Counted from the stretch's first letter, positions 26,362 through 36,890 are shown. The stretch is 64,000 bases of DNA from Lachnospiraceae bacterium (GCA_028689655.1 JAQVCT010000003.1:62001-126000), one strand, 5' to 3'. Notes: generated by a model not told the origin, from the sequence alone. A program made the numbers and translations.

Positions 26362-27507
26362 ATGATAGAGTCACAGCTTCATAAACAGACTCCACAGGTA
26401 AGCCATAAAAGGGTGATTGACATAGATTGTGAAAGAAATCATGAAATGAACAGTGATAAAAATATTGATAGAAATGTTGAAAAAAATGGTTTTCCGCACT
26501 CTGAACATTGGTACGGGAAACCATATTTCTCTCTGGATGCGTATTGTAAGAATACCTTGGGAGAGAAAGTATATAAAATAGCGTTAGATGCAGGCATGAC
26601 TTGTCCCAACCGGGATGGCAGTATTGATACTCGTGGCTGCATCTTTTGCAGTGCCGGAGGCAGCGGAGAATTTGCTGTTGCTCCCTCTGACAGAAAAACT
26701 GATGGAAAACCTGACAAAAACAGCATCCGTGCCTCCGTTCAGGAACAGATCATAACCGGGACGAGACTATTTGAAGGACGCCAGACCACTCATGGCAAGC
26801 TGTCCAGGAAACACACCGGGCATCGCTTCATCGCCTATTTTCAATCCTATACCAACACTTACGCACCTGTTGCATATCTGAAGGTATTATACGATGCTGC
26901 CCTCAGTGAGCCTTGCATTTCCGGTATCTCCATCGCCACCAGACCTGACTGCGTCTCACTGGAGATCTGTGATATGCTGGATCAGCTTCGTCAGAAATAC
27001 CCTGACAAATTCATCTGGATCGAGCTTGGCTTACAGACCATACACGAATCCACCGCGGTCTATATCAGGCGTGGCTATCCCCTCTCACGATTCGATCGCT
27101 GTATGCAATTGCTCCACGAACATCATATCCCTGCCATTATCCATGTGATCCTGGGATTGCCCGGGGAGACCGCGGACATGATCATGGAAACCATCCAATA
27201 TCTGAATCACTGCAATATACAGGGCATCAAACTGCAATTACTCCATGTACTGAAGGGCACGGATCTTTGTACCGATTATGAACTTGGTAAATTTCATGTG
27301 TTATCCATGGATACCTATCTTGATCTGGTCATGGAGTGCCTGTCCATCCTGTCTCCTGATATGGTGATACACCGACTTACCGGAGATGGATCGAAGAGTC
27401 TGTTAGTGGCACCTCTGTGGAGCTCCAATAAGCGGCTGGTGCTAAATACTCTTCACAAAGAAATGAAACAACGAAATATCACACAGGGCTGTGCCTACAG
27501 ACCCTGA
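26362..27507 (+). CDS. TIGR01212-type radical SAM protein (YhcC-like)
   Basis: The product matches the YhcC radical SAM family: YGKPYFSLDAYCKN, then the cluster cysteines in CPNRDGSIDTRGCIFC, SISIATRPD-type and ELGLQTIHESTAVYIRRGY segments, and LGLPGETADMI. These proteins are expected to modify RNA or small molecules; the reaction is not known to me. The start is uncertain. The ATG at 26362 gives 381 residues with a poorly conserved 45-residue lead; the ATG at 26446 (353 residues) starts nearer the conserved part. Neither has a strong ribosome binding site. Confidence 0.85.
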   Translation: MIESQLHKQTPQVSHKRVIDIDCERNHEMNSDKNIDRNVEKNGFPHSEHWYGKPYFSLDAYCKNTLGEKVYKIALDAGMTCPNRDGSIDTRGCIFCSAGGSGEFAVAPSDRKTDGKPDKNSIRASVQEQIITGTRLFEGRQTTHGKLSRKHTGHRFIAYFQSYTNTYAPVAYLKVLYDAALSEPCISGISIATRPDCVSLEICDMLDQLRQKYPDKFIWIELGLQTIHESTAVYIRRGYPLSRFDRCMQLLHEHHIPAIIHVILGLPGETADMIMETIQYLNHCNIQGIKLQLLHVLKGTDLCTDYELGKFHVLSMDTYLDLVMECLSILSPDMVIHRLTGDGSKSLLVAPLWSSNKRLVLNTLHKEMKQRNITQGCAYRP

Positions 27508-27580
27508 CGTAACTATCACATAACACCGCAGACTCTTCACCAAAAGATGTATATAATCAAGGTACGGTCTGAACTCCCCT

Positions 27581-27613
27581 GGGATTATACATCTATTCAT
27601 GCATAATCCCTAC
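27581..27613. repeat. Hairpin related to the 26.2 kb palindrome cluster
   Basis: GGGATTAT (27581-27588) and ATAATCCC (27602-27609) form a stem around ACATCTATTCATGC. The segment ATGCATAATCCCTAC is shared with the cluster at 26.2 kb. It lies 44 bases before the DUF4364 gene. Confidence 0.6.
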
Positions 27614-27653
27614 AAAGAACGTAACTATATATTATGAAAGGAATCCATATATT

Positions 27654-28169
27654 ATGAATCAGGACGCAATCACAATTTATAAATTAATTGTTTTATATAT
27701 GCTGAATCGAGTAGACTTTAACCTCACCAAGACACAGGTGGATGATTTCATCCTGGCGAAAGAATACACCACCTACCTTACACTGCAGCAGGTCATTGCG
27801 GAGCTCATCGATGCCAATCTCATCGTGGCGAAGACCATTCGCAACCGCACACACCTCTCTATCACCGAGGAAGGGAAAAATACCCTTTCCTTTTTCAGCA
27901 ATCGTGTGAACACCGCCATCAAAAATGATGTGGATAATTATCTGAAAGAAAATGAACTGGAGCTTCGCAATGAAGTATCCATTCTCAGCGATTATTACAA
28001 ATCCACCAGCGGTGAATATGAGGCTCATCTGGTAGCAAAAGACAAGGATATCACCCTGGTGGATCTGAAATTATCTGTTCCTATTGAGGAAATGGCTTCC
28101 GCGATCTGTGAGAACTGGACGAAAAAGAACCAGGAAATCTACAAATATCTCACAGAGAAGCTATTTTAA
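27654..28169 (+). CDS. DUF4364 winged-helix protein
   Basis: The 171-residue protein belongs to DUF4364, conserved in Clostridia. The first 80 residues look like a winged helix (YKLIVLYMLNRVDFNLTKTQ, then a LSITEEG wing), followed by a helical and a beta-rich part (YEAHLVAKDKDITLVDLKLSVP). It is probably a DNA-binding protein of the PadR/MarR shape, but its target is unknown. AAAGGA lies 11 bases before the ATG. Confidence 0.8.
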   Translation: MNQDAITIYKLIVLYMLNRVDFNLTKTQVDDFILAKEYTTYLTLQQVIAELIDANLIVAKTIRNRTHLSITEEGKNTLSFFSNRVNTAIKNDVDNYLKENELELRNEVSILSDYYKSTSGEYEAHLVAKDKDITLVDLKLSVPIEEMASAICENWTKKNQEIYKYLTEKLF

Positions 28170-28257
28170 AGACTTGAAATAGCTTCATATTTTTATTGTA
28201 TTTGAAGTACCGGGAATGGACGTTCCTACCCCATCCGGGAATCGCACATACCTGTTC

Positions 28258-29283
28258 TTATAGTAACGCTATGAGCTGTTCCACGTCTTCCCTCTTTGTC
28301 GCCCAACTGGTAGCGAATCTCACTACTGTATAGGCTTCGTCCTGTTTTTCCCAGAAACTGAACTTCACAGACTGTTCCAACCGCTCCATATTATAGTTCT
28401 CCAGGATGATGAACTGTTGATTCGTAGGGGAATCGATATAGAACTGATATCCTTTCTCCCGGAATCCCTTTTTCAGTAATTCCGCCATCTCTATGGCGTG
28501 GCGGCTGATCTTCCTGTAAAGATTGTCTGTAAAAAGGGTGTCGAACTGAATCCCTGTAAGTCTGCCCTTTGCCAGCAATGCACCGTGCTGTTTCACCATG
28601 GTAACGAACTGTTTCGGGGTATTGCCGTGAGTGAACACCACCGCCTCTCCGCACAGTGCTCCCACCTTCGTGCCCCCTATGTAGAAGACATCACAAAGCT
28701 CTGCAATCATGGGAAGTGTCACATCCGTCCCATAACTCTCCAGTCCATACCCCAGTCTGGCACCATCCAGGAAAAGAGGAATCTCATATGCTCTGCATAC
28801 ATGGGCGATACTGGTCAATTCTTCTTTGCTGTATAATGTGCCATATTCTGTAGGGTGGGAAATATACACCATGCCTGGAAATACCATGTGATCGTGATTG
28901 CCGTCTCCATAAAAATCCTTCAAATATTGCTCTAGCTCTCCTGCATCTATCTTTCCATCCTGTGGTGGAAGTTCCAGCACCTTGTGTCCTGTATATTCGA
29001 CTGCACCCGCTTCGTGTACGCTTACATGTCCCGTTGTAGCTGCCACAACCCCTTCATATTTAGCCAGCATGGTATCAATGACCACTGCGTTGGTCTGGGT
29101 TCCCCCCACCAGGAAATGAACCTCCGCTTCCGGGCATTCACAGGCTTTCCTGATCTTTTCTCTGGCACTCTCTGTATAATGATCATTGCCATAGCCTGAT
29201 AGCTGCTCCAGGTTCGTCTCTACCAGTCGCTGTAATACCTTCTCGTGGGCTCCCTCTGTGTAATCGCTCTCAAATGATAACAT
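28258..29283 (-). CDS. Low-specificity L-threonine aldolase (beta-eliminating lyase family)
   Basis: This PLP enzyme cleaves L-threonine/allo-threonine to glycine and acetaldehyde. The 341-residue protein shows HFLVGGTQTNAVVI, GARLGYGLES and the PLP lysine in FYIGGTKVGAL. Length is normal. It stands alone on the minus strand, convergent with DUF4364 and 126 bases after the phosphodiesterase gene. A related beta-eliminating role cannot be excluded. Confidence 0.9.
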   Translation of the reverse strand: MLSFESDYTEGAHEKVLQRLVETNLEQLSGYGNDHYTESAREKIRKACECPEAEVHFLVGGTQTNAVVIDTMLAKYEGVVAATTGHVSVHEAGAVEYTGHKVLELPPQDGKIDAGELEQYLKDFYGDGNHDHMVFPGMVYISHPTEYGTLYSKEELTSIAHVCRAYEIPLFLDGARLGYGLESYGTDVTLPMIAELCDVFYIGGTKVGALCGEAVVFTHGNTPKQFVTMVKQHGALLAKGRLTGIQFDTLFTDNLYRKISRHAIEMAELLKKGFREKGYQFYIDSPTNQQFIILENYNMERLEQSVKFSFWEKQDEAYTVVRFATSWATKREDVEQLIALL

Positions 29284-29409
29284 GATAAATCCTCCTGCAT
29301 TTTGTAATCTATATTCTGTATCTTATATTCTTTTCTGTCTGGCCATGTATCCTATGGACTTATTTCATCTAATCTCTCTTTCCTTTACATCCTTGCCTAT
29401 TTTTATATT

Positions 29410-30732
29410 TTACCAAAGGATCTCCTGTATGACCTTGCCGTCCACTTTGCCCAGGTCAAATCCTAACAGTTCTGCCAGGGTAACACCCACATCACATAGA
29501 TTCATCTGTGGGATTCGCACCTGTTCCCTGATACCGGCACCGATGGCCATGAAAAAAGTCTTGTAGGAATTATCCATTGGAAAATACCCATGTGTTGCTC
29601 TCTTTTTCCCTGTTTTCGCATCATCGACCGGCTCAGTCAAAGTATCGATTCCATCTAAAAAGTAATATCCGTCCCTCGCCTCCACCATGGCGATGCATCT
29701 GGGGTCTGCACCCAGCATACCAGCCTCTTTTCCTGTGTAAATATGGGCACATCCGTAGATATCATCTGTGTCAATCAATGCTAACACTTCTGTCATTTTC
29801 TCATCGATCTCATGATTAACCTCTGTGTCATTTTTGTAACGGGCATTTTTATAGAGGTAACAGGAGCCACCACAGTTTTTCGCGATCACTTTGAACTCTT
29901 TGATGACACCATCCTTTATGGTAATAAGACCCTGCTGCCACAGCAGATAATTCAGATATACGATCATGGTGGTATCCTTCTGATAATGATCCCCCATGAC
30001 TACGATTGTGGTCTGTTCAATATTTCCTGTCTTCTCCAGATGCTCCAGCAATGCTCCGATCCGCTTGTCATGTCTGCGCAGTGCATCCTCCACCTTCGGA
30101 TGATGCACGCCATACAGATGACGGTTACTGTCCACGTCTGTATAGTGAATCAACATCATATCCGGCTGATATTCACCTATGGTGTAGAGGGCAGAAGCCT
30201 GTACAAAGTCATCCAGTTCCGGTTGATGGATACCGTCTCGCAGCCTTCCGAACCGACTGTTCAGATCCAGTTCATATCCCAGTGTCCCATTCATGGCAGA
30301 CACCATGATCTGATTCTGCCATGGGCGATTGGCAAATATCTCCGGCAGATTGTATTGTATCTTACTTTTCGCTGTGACGGGCCACAAAAGAGATGCCACT
30401 TTCCAACCCTCTTTTATAGCTTCATCATATAACGTGGTACCGCGCACATATTTTCTCTGCCACATCCAATCTGGATTTCTTCGTTTCGGCTGTAATAAGG
30501 TATTATCCACTATCCCATGATTCTTCGGCAGTCTCCCTGTGACGATAGAGGTATGCGCCGGATAGGTCAGAGATGGATAGACCGATGTAACATTGGCACA
30601 TAGAGCCGCCTGACGTATAAAACGGCTAAAGTTTGGAAGGGTACTCATCAATGGAAGATCCTTACTTCCCACCGCATCCAGAGATATGATAATAAGACGC
30701 CTGTGCGTTTGTTGATTTTTTTTAAATTTCAT
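29410..30732 (-). CDS. Alkaline phosphatase-superfamily phosphodiesterase/nucleotide pyrophosphatase
   Basis: The 440-residue protein belongs to the type I phosphodiesterase family (NPP). Metal-binding residues are in LIIISLDAVGSKDL, DVDSNRHLYG and VVMGDHYQ; the Thr nucleophile is in SVYPSLTYPAHTSIVTG. There is no signal peptide, so it should act in the cytoplasm. The substrate is unknown; phosphonates, nucleotides or phospholipid headgroups are possible. The ATG follows a GGAGAAG site. It lies 37 bases after rarA in the same operon. Confidence 0.85.
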   Translation of the reverse strand: MKFKKNQQTHRRLIIISLDAVGSKDLPLMSTLPNFSRFIRQAALCANVTSVYPSLTYPAHTSIVTGRLPKNHGIVDNTLLQPKRRNPDWMWQRKYVRGTTLYDEAIKEGWKVASLLWPVTAKSKIQYNLPEIFANRPWQNQIMVSAMNGTLGYELDLNSRFGRLRDGIHQPELDDFVQASALYTIGEYQPDMMLIHYTDVDSNRHLYGVHHPKVEDALRRHDKRIGALLEHLEKTGNIEQTTIVVMGDHYQKDTTMIVYLNYLLWQQGLITIKDGVIKEFKVIAKNCGGSCYLYKNARYKNDTEVNHEIDEKMTEVLALIDTDDIYGCAHIYTGKEAGMLGADPRCIAMVEARDGYYFLDGIDTLTEPVDDAKTGKKRATHGYFPMDNSYKTFFMAIGAGIREQVRIPQMNLCDVGVTLAELLGFDLGKVDGKVIQEILW

Positions 30733-30769
30733 GCCCGCTTCTCCTCCCCTGTTGCTTTACCAAAATACA

Positions 30770-32107
30770 TTAGTTCCCATGTTTTTTTGCATTTTCTTTC
30801 AGCATCTTCATGTGCTCCTGAATCTTCCTCTCATATCCGTTTCCACTGGGCGCATAGAATTCTTCCCCTTTCAATTCATAGGGAAGATACTGCTGTTCCA
30901 CATAGTGATTCGGATAATCATGTGCATATTTATAGCCGGTTCCGTGTCCCAATTTTGCTGCTCCTTTATAATGTGCGTCCTGAAGATGGGTTGGTATCTT
31001 CAAGTTGCCTGTGTGCTTTACCACTTCCATGGCTTTCTGGATTCCCATGCATGCCGCGTTGCTCTTGGGTGCACACGCCACATAGGATACCGCCTGTGAA
31101 AGAATGATCTGGGATTCCGGCATACCGATTCGCTCCACAGCCTGTGCTGCGGATACTGCCACATGGAGTGCCATAGGGTCTGCATTTCCCACATCCTCCG
31201 AGGCACAGATCATGATTCGTCTGGCGATGAAGGTAACGCTCTCCCCGGCGTACAGCATCTTTGCCAGATAATACAGTGCTGCATCCGGGTCTGATCCACG
31301 CATACTCTTGATAAAAGCGGAGATGGTATCATAGTGATTGTCCCCGGTCTTGTCATAGCGAACCACACGTTTCTGTATACATTCACTGGCGACCTCCGTG
31401 GTGATATGAATCTTGCCGTCCCCGCTGCGCTCTGTGGTCATGATACCAAGCTCCACCGCATTCAGTGCATGTCTGGCATCCCCGCCGGACAGATCTGCCA
31501 GAAATTCCATGGCATCCTCATCAATCATGGCATCATAGGCACCCATGCCCTTTTCCTTATCGTAGACAGCACGCCTGATGAGCTGCTTGATATCGTCCTT
31601 TTCCAAGGGTCTCAATTCAAATACAATAGAGCGGGATATCAAAGCACCATTCACTTCAAAATAAGGATTCTCTGTGGTAGCACCGACGAGTACCAGCGTC
31701 CCATCCTCCACAAAGGGTAATAGATAGTCCTGCTGGCCTTTGTTAAAACGGTGAATCTCATCGATGAACAGGATGGTCTTTTTCCCATACATGCCCTGGA
31801 GATTCTTCGCTTCCTCCACCACAGATTCCATATCCTTTTTCCCTGACACGGTGGCATTGATCTGTTTAAATTCTGCGCTGGTGGTATTGGCAATGACTTT
31901 CGCCAGGGTGGTCTTCCCCGTTCCGGGAGGCCCATAGAATATAATAGAACTGACCTTGTCCGCCTTGATTGCCCGATACAGTAATTTATCTTTCCCAATA
32001 ATATGCTGTTGTCCCACCACTTCCTCTAAGGTAGTGGGGCGGAGTCTCGCTGCCAGTGGTGACTCCTTTTCCATATGATTGCTTCTCATATATTCAAATA
32101 AATCCAT
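30770..32107 (-). CDS. rarA: Replication-associated recombination protein A
   Basis: RarA (MgsA) is an AAA+ ATPase acting at stalled forks. The 445-residue protein has Walker A GPPGTGKTT, Walker B ILFIDEIHRFNK, sensor GATTENPYFEV, and the C-terminal tetramerisation region (YPNHYVEQQYLP). The start at 32107 follows AAGGAG by 7 bases; the frame is open 13 codons further. It leads the operon with the phosphodiesterase gene. Confidence 0.95.
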   Translation of the reverse strand: MDLFEYMRSNHMEKESPLAARLRPTTLEEVVGQQHIIGKDKLLYRAIKADKVSSIIFYGPPGTGKTTLAKVIANTTSAEFKQINATVSGKKDMESVVEEAKNLQGMYGKKTILFIDEIHRFNKGQQDYLLPFVEDGTLVLVGATTENPYFEVNGALISRSIVFELRPLEKDDIKQLIRRAVYDKEKGMGAYDAMIDEDAMEFLADLSGGDARHALNAVELGIMTTERSGDGKIHITTEVASECIQKRVVRYDKTGDNHYDTISAFIKSMRGSDPDAALYYLAKMLYAGESVTFIARRIMICASEDVGNADPMALHVAVSAAQAVERIGMPESQIILSQAVSYVACAPKSNAACMGIQKAMEVVKHTGNLKIPTHLQDAHYKGAAKLGHGTGYKYAHDYPNHYVEQQYLPYELKGEEFYAPSGNGYERKIQEHMKMLKENAKKHGN

Positions 32108-32210
32108 GTGTGTACTCCTTAACTTCGTGTTGTAGCTTTGCCCCAATAGCGCTTCAAATATACAATACAGTATATCATATCCGAAGCTCGAAAAACAGGG
32201 CGGATCTTAA

Positions 32211-32241
32211 CAGTATCGAAGATGCTGCCCATAGGAAATTT
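32211..32241. repeat. Fragment related to the 26.2 kb palindrome cluster
   Basis: CAGTATCGAAGATGCTGCC followed by CATAGGAAATTTC matches, with small changes, CAGTATC..GATGCTGCC and AATAGGAAATTTC at 26297-26331. It lies upstream of rarA and beside the terminator of the chemotaxis receptor gene. Confidence 0.6.
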
Positions 32242-32245
32242 CCAT

Positions 32246-32287
32246 CAAAAAGACCCGCTCCGAAAACAGGATATGTCCGGAGCGGGT
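32246..32287 (-). terminator. Rho-independent terminator of the chemotaxis receptor gene
   Basis: On the minus strand ACCCGCTCCG (32278-32287) pairs with CGGAGCGGGT (32253-32262) and is followed by CTTTTTGATGG. It lies 80 bases after the stop codon. Confidence 0.85.
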
Positions 32288-32366
32288 TGATTCTGGCATT
32301 TTTCTATTGTATTCACAGATCTTTTCTGTACCCTGATCCGTGACCACGACCACGAATCAGCAATTC

Positions 32367-34076
32367 TTATTCTCTTTTTAATTTGAATTGTTTAACCAAA
32401 TGATCCAGAGATTCTGCCTGTGCGGAGAGCTCCTCGCTGGTAGCGGAGGATTCCTCGGCTGTGGCGGAGTTCGCCTGAATTACTTCTGAAATCTGGTTCA
32501 CACCGGCTTCTGCCTGCTTCATGGCATCTGCCTGTTCTTTTGCCTGCTGGCTGCTGTCCTTGGCTGACTCGGCAACCTTATTCATACCATCTACCACTTC
32601 ATTGATATCCGATGCTGTGCCGATGGCTGTCTGTGTTCCTCTCTCAATCTCTTCCAAAGAACTCATGATCAGCTCTCTGGTACTCACTGCAGACTGTGCA
32701 CTGTCTGCTGCCAGCTTACCGATCTGGTTTGCTACCACTGCAAAGCCTTTTCCTGCCTCTCCTGCTCTTGCTGCCTCTATGGAAGCATTCAGGGAAAGTA
32801 GATTCGTCTGGGAAGCGATTGCCTCAATGTCAGAAATGATTCCCTCTATCTTCTTGGAAGTCTCGCTGATGAGTCCCATAGTATCCACCATTTCCGTCAT
32901 CTTTGTCTGACTCTCATTTGCCTTATGGGCATATTCCTGTGACATCTGATAGGATTCTTCTGCATTTTCTGCTGTTTTTTCTATATTTTCTGTAAGGTTC
33001 GATATGGTCGCCAGCAATTCTTCCACAGCGCCTGCCTGCTCTGTGGCACCCTCTGCCAGGCTTTGCGCTGCCTCTGCCATATTGGTGGAACCTGCTGATA
33101 CCTGTTCCGCTGCCTCCTCAATCTGATGCAGGGTAACATTACTCTTTTCATTTACATCATGAATGGATGTATGCAGGGTACTGAAATCACCCACATATTT
33201 TTCCGGCATTTTGGACTCTGCTGTGTAGTCACCCTTCGCCATCTCCTCCAGACGATATTTGGCATCTGCAATAATATCTGCCAGATTTTCCGCCATCTCC
33301 TTGGCAATACGCACCATATCTGCCACTTCATCTTTGGAATCCGTCTCAGGGAATGGCCCTGATAATTCGCCCTCGGCAAAAGTCTTCAGTCTGTCCGCCA
33401 GACTGTTCAGTGGATCTGCGATGCCCTTTGCAATATTTTTCCCCAATAAGGTGGAGAATACCATTGCCAGTACAATGACAGCCACGATAACAATCAAGAG
33501 CACTACCCTCAACGTGCCCAGAGTACTTTCCAGTTCATTTCCTATCGTTACATTGGTAGCCATCAGTTCTTCCAGATGTGCATATACCTCGTCATATACG
33601 GGAGACAACTCATCGTACAGCCTTTGCTGCGCATTTTTACTGGCCGCTTCATCTGTGGTATTTCCTTCTTCCATGATTTCCTCATCCAGTGCCCAATACT
33701 TTTCCATGTCACTCATGGCACCTTCGTAAGCTTCCTCTTCCGCCGGTGAAGTCAGTGTCTTTCCCACGGCTGTCATATATTCTTTACAGGCTTTCACCTT
33801 TTCTGCATGGGTCTCTACCAGCCCTGCGATAATGTCCGCGTCCGTATACCCTACAATGGCACGTGTGGCACTTCGCGCATCCGCAAAAGTAACCAGCACT
33901 TTACCGATGTCACCCTGTGAAAATCCATAGTTCGTCAGCGCATAACTATACCTGGATGCAATATAATTCATGGCAACACACCCCACCACACCTGATATGC
34001 TGGCTATTATCGCAATCGTAATAAACGCCCTGACCAGTCGTTCCTTAATCCTTAAATTTTTCAATTTGTTCGTCAT
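32367..34076 (-). CDS. Methyl-accepting chemotaxis protein
   Basis: The 569-residue receptor has a membrane segment at about 13-40, an extracellular four-helix-type sensor (to about 190), a second membrane segment (about 195-220), a HAMP domain and a signalling coiled coil with the hairpin tip [22 protein letters not shown] split across residues near 410-430. It would sense a ligand and signal through CheA/CheW, none of which is in the window. The start at 34076 follows GGAGG by 6 bases. A terminator follows the gene. Confidence 0.93.
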   Translation of the reverse strand: MTNKLKNLRIKERLVRAFITIAIIASISGVVGCVAMNYIASRYSYALTNYGFSQGDIGKVLVTFADARSATRAIVGYTDADIIAGLVETHAEKVKACKEYMTAVGKTLTSPAEEEAYEGAMSDMEKYWALDEEIMEEGNTTDEAASKNAQQRLYDELSPVYDEVYAHLEELMATNVTIGNELESTLGTLRVVLLIVIVAVIVLAMVFSTLLGKNIAKGIADPLNSLADRLKTFAEGELSGPFPETDSKDEVADMVRIAKEMAENLADIIADAKYRLEEMAKGDYTAESKMPEKYVGDFSTLHTSIHDVNEKSNVTLHQIEEAAEQVSAGSTNMAEAAQSLAEGATEQAGAVEELLATISNLTENIEKTAENAEESYQMSQEYAHKANESQTKMTEMVDTMGLISETSKKIEGIISDIEAIASQTNLLSLNASIEAARAGEAGKGFAVVANQIGKLAADSAQSAVSTRELIMSSLEEIERGTQTAIGTASDINEVVDGMNKVAESAKDSSQQAKEQADAMKQAEAGVNQISEVIQANSATAEESSATSEELSAQAESLDHLVKQFKLKRE

Positions 34077-34243
34077 AACTTTCCTCCGTCTGCTCATTAT
34101 TTTCTTACCATTGTCCTCATCATTGGTAGACTTTCACTCACACCTCTGTCGTGATGTTATGATCCCTCATTTATATAGTAGACTCTTTCATGAAACGCTG
34201 TCAAGTAAAAAAGATAATTACTTTTGTCATCTTTTCTCATAAA

Positions 34244-35056
34244 TCAGTCAAACAAAATCTCCTCCACCGTCACAAAGGTATATCCTTTCTTCTGTAACTC
34301 ATCGATCACGCGAAAAGCCGCCTCCAGTGTTGACGGATATTGGTCATGCATCAGGATAATGGAGTTCTCCTTTACCTTCGCAATAATGTTCCGCGTGATG
34401 CAGTCCGCATCATCACTGCACCAGTCCAGAGGGTCTACATTCCACAACACCGGAATCATATTTAATTCTGTTTCCAGGCTCTTATCCCATGCCCCATAAG
34501 GCGGACGTACAAATGATGTATCGCAGCCTGTAATTCCCTTAATGATCTGATTGGTCTTCTGGAGTTCTTCCTTGAATTGACGGCGATTCCCCTTGGTGAG
34601 CTGCAGATGACTGTAGGTGTGATTGCCAATAACGTGTCCCTCCTCCTGTTCTCTCTTCACCAGTTCCGGATAAGCCTCTGCACTTTTTCCCGTAACAAAA
34701 AACGTGGCATGTACACCACGTTTTTTTAATCCATCCAAAAGCTTTTCCGTATAGACGGGATGAGGACCATCATCAAATGTGATTGCGATCTTCACAACAT
34801 CCTGCACATTCTTCTCCTCTTTTCCGGTACTGTTCCCGTCCTGACCATCCCCTGTCCCCAATACCATTACCGGCACACTTGGTGCCCCATAGCGATGTTC
34901 TGGCAAAGCAGGATCATTTGACTGATCTGCCCTGCTTTGCCCAACCCTGAAAACAGCACCCAGCAACACCATATCTATGATACATAATATCAGGATTGCA
35001 TATTTCATCAAACTATACTTTCTTATCAAATATCTCATTCCACTCACATGTCTCAT
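34244..35056 (-). CDS. Polysaccharide deacetylase (NodB/CE4 family)
   Basis: The protein (264-270 residues) has an N-terminal membrane anchor (about 17-38), a variable linker and the NodB domain with AITFDDGPHP, HTYSH metal-binding His residues, RPPYGAWD and LMHDQYP. It would deacetylate peptidoglycan or another beta-linked amino sugar outside the cell. The start is unclear: 35056, 35038 and 35008 are possible and none has a strong ribosome binding site. It may follow the RACo gene in one transcript (98-base gap). Confidence 0.88.
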   Translation of the reverse strand: MRHVSGMRYLIRKYSLMKYAILILCIIDMVLLGAVFRVGQSRADQSNDPALPEHRYGAPSVPVMVLGTGDGQDGNSTGKEEKNVQDVVKIAITFDDGPHPVYTEKLLDGLKKRGVHATFFVTGKSAEAYPELVKREQEEGHVIGNHTYSHLQLTKGNRRQFKEELQKTNQIIKGITGCDTSFVRPPYGAWDKSLETELNMIPVLWNVDPLDWCSDDADCITRNIIAKVKENSIILMHDQYPSTLEAAFRVIDELQKKGYTFVTVEEILFD

Positions 35057-35154
35057 TCCACACGCTGCCGTCTCATGGATCTTACTTCAAATATATGCAC
35101 GATTCCAACGAAAAGAAGTCTTCCTGACGAATCCTCATCAATCCCAATGTCAAA

Positions 35155-36699
35155 TTATGAAAAATCCATTGCCTTAATATACTTCTCCTCAAATGTTTTC
35201 TGTGTTGCCAGATTGATGGTCTCAATATGGGCTAACATACCAGTCACTTCCTCTGGGGGGGCTATCTCATCTGATTTCTGGACTTTTCCATACAGGTAGG
35301 CACCTAGTAAAGAGGTATTTCCCACGGCGGCAGTTCTACTGCGTAAGCCCCTCGGCAGAAGTCCGATTCGATCTGCTTTCCCTACATCCAGAAAATAGCC
35401 GAACCCACCTGCCAGGTATACATGCTCCACCTTGTCTACTGTCACCTGCATGTTCTCCATAAGAATCTCAATTCCTGCATGAATTGCAGCTTTTGCCATT
35501 TGCAGTGCACGAATATCCTCCTGGGTCACTTTCACCCCCTGTATCTCATAGCCATTGGTAAAATAAGGTTCCTGCAATAGCCCTGTCTCGTCCACGAGCC
35601 CTGCATCCAGTAGATCTGCCACGATAGAGATCAGATCACTGCCCGTCCATCTTCCCATGGATCTTCCCTCGAATGCTGGTCCCGCCGCTGTGGCCGTGGT
35701 CAGCATTCGATATGTATTTCCCATAACGATTTCCCCATTGGTTCCAAGGTCTAACAATATATTTACTTTTTCCTGTTCTGTTTTCTGACATCTGTGATAC
35801 ATTTGAAGGGCATAGATTCCTGCCGTGATGTCCGCCCCCACAAAAGCACTGATTCCAGGCATTAATGTCGCTTTATATTTCCCGATTGTCATAGTAGCCT
35901 GTTGTAATGTCACTGGTTGAAAGGGATATACTGACAAGGATGTCATGTCCAATCCCAGCAGGATATGGAGCATGACAGTATTTCCCGCAATTATGACATT
36001 AATGTCATGATTCTCTTTTTTATCTTCATGTAGCTCATCAGAAAATCCTTCTCTGTTCTGAATATCCCCCTGCAGCATTTCATCTATGGCATTTTCTATT
36101 GCCCCTATGGTCATCTCATGTAACTCTTCCCTTTTTCCATGGATACTGGCATCCATACGCGAGATGACATCTGCCCCCCACGCCCTCTGTGGATTCATAA
36201 TTCTTTTTTCACACAGTACTTGATCATTTCCGGTATGAATTCTCTGCAAGGCAATGGTGGTGGTTCCAAGATCCACGGCGATGATCTGACTGATTCTGTC
36301 AGGAGCTTTGCGGTTCCATTGATCAATATTATAGACCGCCACGATATTCCGTGCGTTCTCTTCTTCTAATTTATTTTTTTCCAATTTACTTTCTTCTATA
36401 TAAACAGGAACAATCTCACAATCTGTCTTTGGATATGCCAGACATGCCAGGCGCATCCCATTCCGCAGCTCTTCCGGAGTGAAGAATTTCCTTTCCTCCG
36501 CCTTCGGTATCGGCGCCGGAGTGAGATACTGAATCCTGCACAGGCCACACATTCCTTTTCCACCACAAAAGGACAGGGGAATATACGCCTGTCTCATAAG
36601 TGCCTCAAATATGCTTTCCCCATCACGCAGAATTACACTTTTCTCCAAGAGCGTGCGCTTTCTCTGTTGACTTGATTTTATGGTCACGCATACGTCCAT
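35155..36699 (-). CDS. RACo-like corrinoid activation protein (2Fe-2S / DUF4445 ASKHA)
   Basis: The 514-residue protein has an N-terminal 2Fe-2S ferredoxin domain with Cys 45, 51, 54 and 86 (CGGKGMCGLC), a linker, and a C-terminal ASKHA ATPase-like domain (IIAVDLGTTTIA; LLDLGTNGEIV; YLAGGFGYFLD). Members reactivate corrinoid methyltransferase proteins by ATP-dependent reduction of Co(II). No corrinoid protein or methyltransferase gene is adjacent, which is unusual. The ATG lies behind GAGGTG and starts 18 bases after the DUF4250 stop. Confidence 0.85.
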   Translation of the reverse strand: MDVCVTIKSSQQRKRTLLEKSVILRDGESIFEALMRQAYIPLSFCGGKGMCGLCRIQYLTPAPIPKAEERKFFTPEELRNGMRLACLAYPKTDCEIVPVYIEESKLEKNKLEEENARNIVAVYNIDQWNRKAPDRISQIIAVDLGTTTIALQRIHTGNDQVLCEKRIMNPQRAWGADVISRMDASIHGKREELHEMTIGAIENAIDEMLQGDIQNREGFSDELHEDKKENHDINVIIAGNTVMLHILLGLDMTSLSVYPFQPVTLQQATMTIGKYKATLMPGISAFVGADITAGIYALQMYHRCQKTEQEKVNILLDLGTNGEIVMGNTYRMLTTATAAGPAFEGRSMGRWTGSDLISIVADLLDAGLVDETGLLQEPYFTNGYEIQGVKVTQEDIRALQMAKAAIHAGIEILMENMQVTVDKVEHVYLAGGFGYFLDVGKADRIGLLPRGLRSRTAAVGNTSLLGAYLYGKVQKSDEIAPPEEVTGMLAHIETINLATQKTFEEKYIKAMDFS

Positions 36700-36716
36700 T
36701 CCTGCACCTCTACCTC

Positions 36717-36890
36717 TTATACGAACTGATTCGTCTCTTCCTTGTAATGATAATCAATGTCTGCTAACTTCTCTGTCAATTCCTGTTCTGACAGTTCCAG
36801 GTCATCACACAATCCTGTGAGAGAACTGTAATTGTCTCTGAGTTTCAAATTGATAAAGCTTAACAGCATCACCGGGTCCTTTGGTATCAT
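36717..36890 (-). CDS. DUF4250 small protein
   Basis: This 57-residue protein starts MIPKDPVMLLSFINLKLRD and is rich in acidic residues (LCDDLELSEQELTEKLADID). It matches the DUF4250 family of short clostridial proteins of unknown role. AGGAG lies 10 bases before the ATG. Its stop is 18 bases before the RACo-like gene, so the two are probably translated from one transcript. Confidence 0.8.
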   Translation of the reverse strand: MIPKDPVMLLSFINLKLRDNYSSLTGLCDDLELSEQELTEKLADIDYHYKEETNQFV

